Part shown: positions 53,261 to 61,635 of the stretch, one piece after another | How positions within the stretch are numbered: position 1 is the first letter of the stretch | Layout: each line of letters starts with the position of its first letter | DNA from: CALBTQ01 sp036725605 | GTDB taxonomy: Bacteria > Lernaellota > Lernaellaia > Lernaellales > Lernaellaceae | Length of the DNA: 64,000 nucleotides | Assembly (NCBI GenBank): GCA_036725605.1 | Contig: DAIMDW010000005.1 | Coordinates: 1-64,000, forward strand | Reading direction: 5' to 3' | Translations under genes and position numbers: made by a program | Notes under the pieces: generated by a model | Told to the model about the DNA's origin: nothing | What the model saw: only the letters and a program-made list of their open reading frames with translations | The model's database searches: none

Positions 53261-53492
53261 CCGTTCTTGAGATTGCGAATTGTTGGAAAATCACTCATGA
53301 ATTTCCTTGAAAATAATTATCACATATGCGGCCGATTTGGTCAAACATCGCAAGTAATCGGCGTTTGCGGAACGGTCGTGGGGCGAGGGCCGACAAAACC
53401 ATGAACGTTCGGTCGGCGACCGGCTTGGAGTCGAATCGACTTTCCGATAAGTTTAATGTCGTTTAACCAAACACGGGAAATAATAATAGCTC

Positions 53493-55193
53493 ATGCGTCG
53501 TCTGCTGGATAAGATTCTCGATCCTCTGCGCGAACATCGCGGCGCGTTGGCTGTTTTCCTGCTTTCCTGCCTGGCGTTTATCATCCTGCGCCTGTTGATT
53601 CTGCTTTCGGCGGTCGACAATTTCCACAACGTCGACGAGGCCGAGTATCAGGTGATCATGTACGCGAAGGGATTCGTGTACGGCTGGAAGATCGATTTCA
53701 TCTATTACCATTTATGGGGTTTGCTGATTTCCGCCGCGGCGCTGGTGCCCTTTGTGCTGGCGGGCGTGGCCGATCTGGCGGCGATGAAAATCTTGGCGTT
53801 GCTGTTCGCCTTCGTCGCCTTCGCCGCGCTGGTTTACCTGACCGCCTGGAAGCTGGGTCCCTACCAGGCGGGGTTGGTTGCGGCGGCGCTGTTGTTTCCG
53901 GCGATCAATTACCTGAAGTGGACCTTGATGATCTGGGGCGGTTACCCGGAAGCGTTCAGCCTGATGAGCGTGGCGATTCTGTTTTGGGTGACGGCGTTGG
54001 ACAAACGAACCTTCGGATGGTTTCTTTTCGCCGGATTGTTCGCCGGTATTCCCTTGATCTATTCGCCGGCGGTGTTGTTCATGCTGGCCGCGGTGATCGT
54101 GGCCACGCCCCTGCAACCGTTGGCCAACCAACGCCGGCGGCTGACCGGCGCGTATCTGTTGGGCATCTTTTTGATGCTGTTGCCGTTTTTGATCTGGTTT
54201 TTCGCCAGCGGCTTTTGGCAGATCCGGGAAAGCTGGCTCATCGACAACAACACGACGACCACGTTTACCGACTTTGTTATGAAACCGTCGCTGCGCAATT
54301 GGCGGTTCACCAAGATGGTCTTCGCCAAGTACGATATTTTCGCCACCTGGTTTGAAGTTGTATTGTTGGCGGCCAGCGCGCTGTGGCTGGCGGGCGCCGC
54401 CTTCATCAAACGATATTTTCGTCAGCGCTGGCGCGTGGTGTTTCCGTTGATTCTGGCGATGGGATTGATGTTTCTCCTGTTTTTCCCCGCCATCCAACAT
54501 CTGGGTACCCGGCACCTGCTGGGCCTGGTCGTGGCCGGCTACCTGACGATCGCGTTGGCCATGGGCGACACGTTTTTCGACGGCAACCGTCCGATCGCCC
54601 GCACCGTCGATCGCGCCGTGCGTCTGACGCTCCTGGCGATGGTGCTGCTGCTCAACCTGGGACGAATCGTCTCGCTGGTGCAGCCCGAAAGCATCGATAC
54701 CTTCCACCGGTTCCGCGGCGGCGACTATTTCGACAATCAGTTCGGCTCGGTGGTCGGTCCGGAAATCGACCGCGTCAATTGCCTGCTGGACGCGCGCCTC
54801 GATTTTCTGCGGGACATGGACGCGAAAGCCGGTTTCGGCATGGTGTTCAAGCGATTCGGTTACTATGACTGCTGTCAGCTCGAACCGCTGCCGGTGGATT
54901 ACAATTACATGCACCAGGACCAAAACGAGCACGATCCGGCGGCTTTCTATCGCGGCCTCGGTTGCGCGATGGCGCTCAAGGACGGGGTCACGACGGCGGA
55001 TTTGGCCAACGTGCCCGACGGCGATCATCCCGAAGCGCTTACCTGGCTGAACGAAGGATATTCCCGATGCTTTGAATTGCCCTGCCGCCAATTGAACCGC
55101 CGCGACCGGCGCCCGGCCGCGCTGCAGTGGCTGGATAAATCATTGGCCGCGTATGCCGCGTTGTTTTCCCGCTGGTGGAAATCCACCGATTGA
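53493..55193 (+). CDS. Polytopic GT-C-like membrane glycosyltransferase
   Basis: A 566-residue protein with about eleven predicted membrane segments. The first periplasmic loop holds FHNVDEAEYQVIMYAKG, the Asp-Glu motif of GT-C glycosyltransferases such as ArnT and mannosyltransferases, followed by an IWGGYPEAF loop. The C-terminal ~170 residues form a soluble domain with no recognised motif but several Cys (DCCQ). It probably transfers a sugar from a polyprenyl phosphate carrier to a surface substrate (inference). It is the start of the right-hand lipoprotein-rich region. Confidence 0.7.
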   Translation: MRRLLDKILDPLREHRGALAVFLLSCLAFIILRLLILLSAVDNFHNVDEAEYQVIMYAKGFVYGWKIDFIYYHLWGLLISAAALVPFVLAGVADLAAMKILALLFAFVAFAALVYLTAWKLGPYQAGLVAAALLFPAINYLKWTLMIWGGYPEAFSLMSVAILFWVTALDKRTFGWFLFAGLFAGIPLIYSPAVLFMLAAVIVATPLQPLANQRRRLTGAYLLGIFLMLLPFLIWFFASGFWQIRESWLIDNNTTTTFTDFVMKPSLRNWRFTKMVFAKYDIFATWFEVVLLAASALWLAGAAFIKRYFRQRWRVVFPLILAMGLMFLLFFPAIQHLGTRHLLGLVVAGYLTIALAMGDTFFDGNRPIARTVDRAVRLTLLAMVLLLNLGRIVSLVQPESIDTFHRFRGGDYFDNQFGSVVGPEIDRVNCLLDARLDFLRDMDAKAGFGMVFKRFGYYDCCQLEPLPVDYNYMHQDQNEHDPAAFYRGLGCAMALKDGVTTADLANVPDGDHPEALTWLNEGYSRCFELPCRQLNRRDRRPAALQWLDKSLAAYAALFSRWWKSTD

Positions 55194-55274
55194 TTTCCAG
55201 TTATTTATGTTGCTAAACTAACGCCGGGGGCAAAAGAAGGCCGCTCGGCGGCCCTTGCGGAAATGGAGTTTGGC

Positions 55275-56648
55275 ATGAAATCTTTCACGCCCTTTTTTTG
55301 CCTATTGGCGGTCCTGTCTCTATCTTTCTTCATGTTGGCGGCATTCGGATGTGACGACGATGATGACGATGACGACGATGCCGTCGACGACGATGATTCG
55401 GTCGATGACGACGCGGGCGACGACGATCTCACCGACGACGATCTTACCGACGACGATTTATCCGATGACGATACCGACGACGACGATACGAGCGATGACG
55501 ATGTCACCGACGACGATACGACCGACGACGATACGACCGACGACGATACGAGCGACGACGACACCGGCGATGACGACACGGTGCCCGCGCCGGAAACGCG
55601 TCTGCTGTTATTGGCGCAGGACGGCGCCTGGCATCAGACCGATGACGGGTGGACGGAAGAGACGATTCCCGATGTCGGTGAATTCATTACGGGACCGTCT
55701 TTGATGGTCAACGGTGTGCACCTGTACTATGCCTGGAACCAATATGTTTCCATTCCGATGATACTGCCGGGGACCATCGAGTTTTCCACGTCCAACGCCT
55801 GGATCGACCGCGATAACGCCGGCCAGTGGCGCACGGCGCAGCGTCAGCGCATCGGCTTCGGTTGGAATGTGCACACGTTGGCTTATGCCGACGGCCGCTT
55901 GTGGGCGGGCTCACAAAAGTTCTTTTTCACCTACAGCGTTGGCGGCGATTCGGGCACGTTTACCGACCGGCTGTTCAACTATGAAGGCGTCACACCGGTC
56001 GAGGCGCGCGATTGCGGCGAGTACTCGGCGATCACCGCGCTGGCCGCCTGGCCCGGCGGCGACGTCCTCCTGGGTCGCTACAACACCTACACGGATAACG
56101 GATGGGACGATTTCGACGGCACGCAGTGGACAAGCCATGCCATGCCCGACGGCCGCAAAAATCATCTCTTTTCGGATATCGTGGCCGTCGGCGACGATTG
56201 GGCGTTCGGCGTTGTCTCCGACGGGGCCGGCGTCACATCGTTCCTCTATGAGTACACGGGCGGCGAATGGACCGAAATTGCTCTGCCCGCGAGTTGTCCC
56301 ACCGGTTTCTCCTTCAACCGGCTGGAGGGCACGGCCGATTTGCTGTTGGGCTACAACACACATAGCATCGACAAGACGCACGTATTGGAATACCGCGACG
56401 GCGAATGGGCCTGCCGCGAATTCGTGCCGCAGCAGGCGCATCCCAATCCGGAAGACGCGCTCGTGTTGGAAAACGGATATGCCTACCTCGCCGGCAATTA
56501 CAATCCCTCGTCCGATGCGTTTGTGCTGGAATTCGGGCCGGAGGGCGTCGAATACGTCGAGTTGCCCGCGGGACTGAAGGATCTCCTTGCCGTGCACGCC
56601 ACGGGCGTCGATGCGCCGGAGCAGAGCCCGGCGTGGTCCGGGTATTGA
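55275..56648 (+). CDS. Asp-rich lipoprotein of unknown function
   Basis: A 457-residue lipoprotein: LAAFGC lipobox then more than 70 residues of Asp with Thr, Ser, Leu or Val interruptions (from residue 28). The mature domain has beta-propeller-like blades (GEFITGPSLMVNGVHLYYAW; GGDVLLGRYNTYTDNGW; TADLLLGYNTHSIDKTHVLEYRDG), without any catalytic motif. GGAG lies 6 bases before the ATG at 55275; an ATG four codons earlier is weaker. A monocistronic gene; the next gene is 69 bases away. Confidence 0.8.
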   Translation: MKSFTPFFCLLAVLSLSFFMLAAFGCDDDDDDDDDAVDDDDSVDDDAGDDDLTDDDLTDDDLSDDDTDDDDTSDDDVTDDDTTDDDTTDDDTSDDDTGDDDTVPAPETRLLLLAQDGAWHQTDDGWTEETIPDVGEFITGPSLMVNGVHLYYAWNQYVSIPMILPGTIEFSTSNAWIDRDNAGQWRTAQRQRIGFGWNVHTLAYADGRLWAGSQKFFFTYSVGGDSGTFTDRLFNYEGVTPVEARDCGEYSAITALAAWPGGDVLLGRYNTYTDNGWDDFDGTQWTSHAMPDGRKNHLFSDIVAVGDDWAFGVVSDGAGVTSFLYEYTGGEWTEIALPASCPTGFSFNRLEGTADLLLGYNTHSIDKTHVLEYRDGEWACREFVPQQAHPNPEDALVLENGYAYLAGNYNPSSDAFVLEFGPEGVEYVELPAGLKDLLAVHATGVDAPEQSPAWSGY

Positions 56649-56717
56649 TTGCACATTTCATCAAAGCGTGTAAGTTGTTGACGGTAAGAGGCGTGTACCT
56701 GAGCAAGGAGCATAATT

Positions 56718-58355
56718 ATGAACCGGAAACACACCATATCGATTTTGTTTGCCCTCTTCGCGGCAATGACCTTGCTGATCGTCGTCGGCTGCGGCGGCGA
56801 TGACGACGACAACGACGATAACGACGCCGTCGATGACGACGCGGTTGACGATGACGCGACCGACGACGACACCGGTGATGATGATACCGGCGACGACGAC
56901 ACCGGCGACGACGACACGGGCGATGACGATACCGGCGACGATGACACCGGCGATGACGACACGGGCGATGACGACACGGGCGACGACGATACGGTCGTGG
57001 CCGACGATTACATCGCGCCCTGGCCGCAGGAGAACATCGAAGAGCAGAACTACAACGAGACGCTCACCGCGGGGTATCTGCGCGAGAAGGCCGAAGCCTA
57101 CGACGTCAACCACGTCGACAACCATCAGCCGTTTTACGGCGGCGCGGTGCATACCCGCTTCACCGACGAAACGCGCACGGTCGTGCAGAGCTATCACGGT
57201 TACGGCGACAGCACGATCTGGACCGGCACCTATCTGGCCAGCCAGGCGTTCCGCTATTGGGTGACCGGCGACGCGCAGGCCAAGACCAACGTGATCAAGG
57301 AAGTCAACGCGCTCTCGGGCCACCTGCACGTCACCGGCAAGACGGGCTTCATCTCCCGTTACTGGGCGCCGCAGGATCCGACGGTCTATTCCGGCGACGA
57401 GTGGTGCGCCGCCAGCGACCGCTGCCACAACATCGAAGAGGGCACGTACGCCGGCGATTTCTGGTGGGGCGAAACCAGCCGCGACCAGTACACCGGGTGG
57501 TTCTTCGGCATGTGCATGGCCTATGACCTGGTCGACGACGAGGACATGCGCGACATCATCCGCGCCGACGTGGCCGAGGTGCTCGACGAGCTGATCAGCA
57601 CCAACTGGATGATCATCGACGAAGCCGGTGAGCCGACCGACGCCGCGCCCAATATCATGCTCGGCTTCCGCCTGTCATGGTTGACCAGCGGCTATCACAT
57701 CACCGGCGCGGAGCGCTTCAAGACCGAACTGCAAAAGCTGATGCTCAATTCGCAGCGCACGGGCTTCAAGCTGTCGCACATCGCCTTCATGAACCGCTAC
57801 GCGCAGTACTACGGCAACAACCTGGCGCACACGAACTGGTACAACATTCTGCGCCTGGGCCGCGTTTATTACAGCGAGGACGACTACAATTTCTTCCTCG
57901 ATCTGTTCAACTCGCAGGTGCACACGTTCACCAAGCTGTCGCACAATCCGTGGTTCAACGGCATCTACATGAGCATGGGCGGGTGGGAGCCGGCCAAGGA
58001 CGATCCGCACATGGATCAGTTGCTGGAAGACCTGACCGACTTCAAGGATTGCCCGAAGCTCGAGTATTACCTGCCCGAGCGCACGGGCGTGGAGATGGAT
58101 CCGTTCTCGGTGTTCATGGCCGATCTGCAGGAGCAGTGGCCGTGGCTGGCCGAGTTGATGGGCGACGTCGATCCGCAGGCGCTTGAAGCGTTCCCTGTGC
58201 CGCAGCAGTGCACGTCGGGCTTCATCTTCCAGCGCAATCCCTTCCAGATCGAGGAATGCGGCAGCGACGATCCGTCCATGGAAAACAGCGGCACCGATTT
58301 CCTGATTTCCTATTGGCTGTCCACCTACCACAAGTTCCTGACCAAGGATCTGTAA
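56718..58355 (+). CDS. Asp-rich lipoprotein with alpha/alpha-toroid-like domain
   Basis: A 545-residue lipoprotein (lipobox IVVGC) with an acidic tract containing nine consecutive DDDTG-type units (residues 49-93) and a soluble domain of about 430 residues. It is helical, with Trp/Tyr-rich helix starts (YLASQAFRYWVTGD; WWGETSRDQYTGWFFGMCMAYDLV), which recalls six-hairpin glycoside-hydrolase folds, but no catalytic pair can be named. Several Cys suggest disulphides and hence export. AAGGAG lies 8 bases before the ATG; a terminator follows. Confidence 0.82.
   Translation: MNRKHTISILFALFAAMTLLIVVGCGGDDDDNDDNDAVDDDAVDDDATDDDTGDDDTGDDDTGDDDTGDDDTGDDDTGDDDTGDDDTGDDDTVVADDYIAPWPQENIEEQNYNETLTAGYLREKAEAYDVNHVDNHQPFYGGAVHTRFTDETRTVVQSYHGYGDSTIWTGTYLASQAFRYWVTGDAQAKTNVIKEVNALSGHLHVTGKTGFISRYWAPQDPTVYSGDEWCAASDRCHNIEEGTYAGDFWWGETSRDQYTGWFFGMCMAYDLVDDEDMRDIIRADVAEVLDELISTNWMIIDEAGEPTDAAPNIMLGFRLSWLTSGYHITGAERFKTELQKLMLNSQRTGFKLSHIAFMNRYAQYYGNNLAHTNWYNILRLGRVYYSEDDYNFFLDLFNSQVHTFTKLSHNPWFNGIYMSMGGWEPAKDDPHMDQLLEDLTDFKDCPKLEYYLPERTGVEMDPFSVFMADLQEQWPWLAELMGDVDPQALEAFPVPQQCTSGFIFQRNPFQIEECGSDDPSMENSGTDFLISYWLSTYHKFLTKDL
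56862..56996 (+). repeat. Nine-unit 15-bp coding tandem repeat
   Basis: Eight DDDTG units and one DDDTV unit in frame with the lipoprotein. GAC/GAT and ACC/ACG synonymous differences separate neighbouring units. Confidence 0.8.
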
Positions 58356-58372
58356 GGCGCAACGAAAAAAAG

Positions 58373-58402
58373 CGGGGCGCGTTTTGGTCGTGCCCCGTTT
58401 TT
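58373..58402 (+). terminator. Rho-independent terminator
   Basis: CGGGGC / GCCCCG stem around a 13-base loop, then five T, 18 bases after the lipoprotein stop. Confidence 0.8.
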
Positions 58403-58434
58403 AACCGACTAAATTATCTGAGACTTGGATTTTT

Positions 58435-58539
58435 ACCCTCACCCCGGGCTGCGCCCGACCCTCTCCCCGCCGGGAGAGGGTAAAAATCGGCGGTCCGGAC
58501 TCCCTTCTCGCTGTGGGAGAAGGGCCGGGGATGAGGGGT
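58435..58539. repeat. Extragenic palindromic repeat with CCCTCACCCC/GGGGATGAGGGG ends
   Basis: Imperfect inverted ends (ACCCTCACCCCGG and CCGGGGATGAGGGGT) enclose two internal hairpins (CCTCTCCCC...GGGAGAGG; CCCTTCTC...GAGAAGGG). This matches a widely seen bacterial palindromic intergenic element type. It occupies most of the 298-base gap, which otherwise holds only the terminator and the promoter region of the next gene. Confidence 0.7.
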
Positions 58540-58653
58540 GCCGTTGCTGTCGAATAGGAGCTTTCTGTCAGCAGCGCCCCTTTTCATTTAAATCTAATGT
58601 AACACCGGTTTCGATACGAGTTAAAGAAGGACGACAACTGCAAGGCGGGTCCG

Positions 58654-59778
58654 ATGAAGGTACGTTGGTTTTGGCTGATTGTTTTGTTGCCGTCGCTGTT
58701 GGTGATACCGGCATGCGGCGATGACGATGACGATGCGGATGCGTCGCTCGACGATGACGACGATACGACGACCGACGACGATGCGGTCGATGACGATGTG
58801 GTTGACGACGACACGGTCGATGACGATACGACCGATGACGATACGGTCGATGACGATACGACCGATGACGATACGGTCGACGACGACACGACCGATGACG
58901 ATACGACCGACGACGATACGACCGATGACGATACCGGCGACGACGACACCGAACCGCCGGCTTGTGACGATTACGGCCTGCCGCAGAATGTCGGCAACGC
59001 CGCGTTCGAGGATCTGACCGAAGCGTCGGGCCTGGCCGTCAGCCTGAAGAATCCGGGCGTGCTGTGGGCGCACAACGATTCGGGCGATGGACCCTATCTG
59101 TACGCGATGACTCTCACCGGCGAAGCGCTGGGCGTCGTCGAGTTGGAAGGCGCGACGGCCGTCGATTGGGAAGACATGGCCGTGGGGCCGTGCGGCGACG
59201 ACGAATGCCTGCACGTCGGCGACATCGGCGACAACGGCAGCAGCCGCACCGATTGCTCGCTGTTTCGCGTGGTCGAGCCGGAGGTCGATCCGGAAATTCC
59301 CTTCGGCACGATGGCGCTCGACGATTGGGAAAATTTCCCGCTGTCGTACCCGGACGGTCCGCGCGACGCCGAGGCGCTGGCGGTGCACCCGGACGGCGCG
59401 GTGTACATTTTCGCCAAGTATCCCGGCGGCACGAGTGAGATGTACGTCTTCCCGGAATTGACGCCCGACGTGCCGGTGACGCTCGACTACCTCGGCGATC
59501 TCAACACCGGTTTCTCGCTGTCGCTGACCACCGCGGCCGACATTCACCGCAACGGCCGTCGTTTGCTGCTGCGCACCTACGTGTCGATTGCCGAGTGGCG
59601 CCTTGAAGAAGGACAGCCCTTTGCCGAGATCATCGACGCCGATCGTTTTTGGACGCCCTTCGGCATCGAAGTGCAGGGCGAGGCGGTCGCCTACGATCCG
59701 GCCAACGGCAATTACCTGCAAATCAGCGAGTGGGAATATCCGCCCATCTACCGCATCGGTTGCCAGGCGTTATACTGA
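58654..59778 (+). CDS. Asp-rich lipoprotein with beta-propeller (esterase-like phytase-type) domain
   Basis: A 374-residue lipoprotein: VIPAC lipobox (Cys21), an acidic tract with twelve DDDxx units, and a ~270-residue propeller-like domain. Blades include ASGLAVSLKNPGVLWAHNDSG, ATAVDWEDMAVGP, and GPRDAEALAVHPDGAVYIFAK, which recall SdiA-regulated/esterase-like phytase propellers. No catalytic residues can be assigned. The protein ends IGCQALY, with a Cys possibly paired with ACDDY at its start. Confidence 0.8.
   Translation: MKVRWFWLIVLLPSLLVIPACGDDDDDADASLDDDDDTTTDDDAVDDDVVDDDTVDDDTTDDDTVDDDTTDDDTVDDDTTDDDTTDDDTTDDDTGDDDTEPPACDDYGLPQNVGNAAFEDLTEASGLAVSLKNPGVLWAHNDSGDGPYLYAMTLTGEALGVVELEGATAVDWEDMAVGPCGDDECLHVGDIGDNGSSRTDCSLFRVVEPEVDPEIPFGTMALDDWENFPLSYPDGPRDAEALAVHPDGAVYIFAKYPGGTSEMYVFPELTPDVPVTLDYLGDLNTGFSLSLTTAADIHRNGRRLLLRTYVSIAEWRLEEGQPFAEIIDADRFWTPFGIEVQGEAVAYDPANGNYLQISEWEYPPIYRIGCQALY
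58774..58953 (+). repeat. Twelve-unit 15-bp coding tandem repeat
   Basis: Units of the type DDDTT, DDDTV, DDDVV, in frame with the lipoprotein. Nearly all units differ in synonymous sites or in the last two residues. Confidence 0.75.
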
Positions 59779-60006
59779 AGCAACGTGCGTACTCATTCCT
59801 CAGAATTTTCATCCGCGTCTCAGAATTTTGCGAAAAATCGCCGGTCCCGACGACGGTGCGGCGCGCTCAAAAAATGAATTTATCCCCGTAAAAATTGGAT
59901 TTTCGCCACCAGCGGCTTTCCTGGCACAGAAATTGTAAGCACTCAGGCGCGGTTCGATTGGCCATGCGTAAATTGGATATTATTGAATGAATATAGGAGT
60001 GTGGCG

Positions 60007-61623
60007 ATGTCTGGGTTTTTCATAGGAAGAATCGGCCGACCCGGCTGGGTATTGCTTTTCCTGTTGACCGCCTCGTTATTTTTCCTGATCGGTTGCGAAG
60101 ACCTTGGCGACGGTTCGTCCGGTCGCGGCGATGACGACGACGATGATGATGACATGTTCGACGACGACGATGACGACGGCTACGACGACGACGATGATGA
60201 CGACTACTACGACGACGATGACGACGACGCCGGCGATGATGACGATGACAGCACGCCGCCGCCCCCCGAGCCGGAAGAGGACATCGACCCCGGCACGCGG
60301 CCGCGCATTTGCAACGGCGCGGTGTTCGTGCTCAACGAGCAGGGCGATTTCGTCAGCCGCATCGACATGGTGAGTCTGGACGTCGACACGATCGAGGTCG
60401 GCGACGACCCGGCGCTGCTGCGCGCCACGAACGATTGCCGCGCGATGGTGACGCTCAACACCGGCGAAGACACGGTCAGCATCATCGATACGCAAACCAA
60501 CGAAGTGCAAACGGTGAGCATCCGTCCGGATCTGAACGCCCTGGCGCTTTCGCCCGACAATCATTACGCGGTGGCCTTCCACCAATTTGTCGCCAATGGC
60601 GGCAGTCACGGCTACGGCGAAATTTCGATCGTCGATCTGACGACGTGCGCGGTGCGTTCGCTGGCCATCGGCTTTCCGCCGGACCAGGCGGTCGTCACGC
60701 AGGACAACAAAGCGCTGCTGGCCTCGGAAACGACGCTGGCGATGGTCGATCTGACCGACGGCGGATTTTCGACGGTGAACATGGGCTTCGATCTGGATGC
60801 CGGGCAGGTGTTGAAGAAGGTGATGGTCACGGCCGATTCGGCGTACGCCTTTTTGCTGGCCGAAGCGTCCACCGCGCTCAAGGCGTTGGATCTGTCGAAC
60901 ATGACGGTCACCGACCTCGAGCTGGAATGTTACCCCACCGATTTGGATGTGGCGGAAAACGGCGACGTCTCGCTGGCGCTGTGCCGACAGGACGGTCATA
61001 TCTTCGTGATCGACAACAATACGTTGAACTTCGTGGTCTACGAAACGGATGAGGTCGTCGGCTCCGGCGAGTTGGCGTCCGACGGCGGGCTGGCCTTGCT
61101 GTTCACCAACGCCGAGGCCATCGAGCGCGTGCATGTGTTCGATCCCGCCGACGGTTCGCTGACCACGCTGCCGACCTACAAACCGCTGATCGGCGCGGCG
61201 ATCGCCCCACAGGACCGCACGGCGATTCTGTTCCATTACGGCGGCGACTTCCAGCCGATCGACGATTTCGACGCCTACCTGGATATGCGCGACGCCTTCT
61301 CGATCATGAATCTTACCGACATGCGCATCAACACGATCGAGGTGCCGCAAACGCCGCTGCTGGTTTCGTTCGACGAACAGGGCCGCAACGGCATCATCCC
61401 CTTGCCCGACTATCGCCAGGTGGCGCTGGCGCATTTGGACGGCGGTTTGGCCGACGTGATCACCATGCCCAGCACGCCGCTGGAAGTGGGATTGCTCGCC
61501 GATTTGAACCTCGGTTTCGTTTTGCAGGATCACTCCCTGGGCCGCATCAGTTTCGTGGATGTTGAAACGCTGGAAGTGCGGACCATCACTGGGTTCCTGC
61601 TCAACGGCGGCATTGGACAGTAG
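60007..61623 (+). CDS. Asp-rich YVTN beta-propeller lipoprotein
   Basis: A 538-residue lipoprotein: hydrophobic signal with FFLIGC, an Asp/Tyr-rich tract (DDDDDGYDDDDDDDYYDDDD-type), then a propeller of YVTN-like blades (AVFVLNEQGDFVSRIDM; DTVSIIDTQTNEVQTVSI; ALLASETTLAMVDLTDGG). AGGAG lies 7 bases before the ATG at 60007; TTG at 59983 and GTG at 60001 are less likely. It shares a 12-base gap with the next gene, of related architecture, so the two form an operon. It may bind carbohydrate or peptide on the surface; no direct evidence. Confidence 0.82.
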   Translation: MSGFFIGRIGRPGWVLLFLLTASLFFLIGCEDLGDGSSGRGDDDDDDDDMFDDDDDDGYDDDDDDDYYDDDDDDAGDDDDDSTPPPPEPEEDIDPGTRPRICNGAVFVLNEQGDFVSRIDMVSLDVDTIEVGDDPALLRATNDCRAMVTLNTGEDTVSIIDTQTNEVQTVSIRPDLNALALSPDNHYAVAFHQFVANGGSHGYGEISIVDLTTCAVRSLAIGFPPDQAVVTQDNKALLASETTLAMVDLTDGGFSTVNMGFDLDAGQVLKKVMVTADSAYAFLLAEASTALKALDLSNMTVTDLELECYPTDLDVAENGDVSLALCRQDGHIFVIDNNTLNFVVYETDEVVGSGELASDGGLALLFTNAEAIERVHVFDPADGSLTTLPTYKPLIGAAIAPQDRTAILFHYGGDFQPIDDFDAYLDMRDAFSIMNLTDMRINTIEVPQTPLLVSFDEQGRNGIIPLPDYRQVALAHLDGGLADVITMPSTPLEVGLLADLNLGFVLQDHSLGRISFVDVETLEVRTITGFLLNGGIGQ

Positions 61624-61635
61624 GGAGGGACGGCC

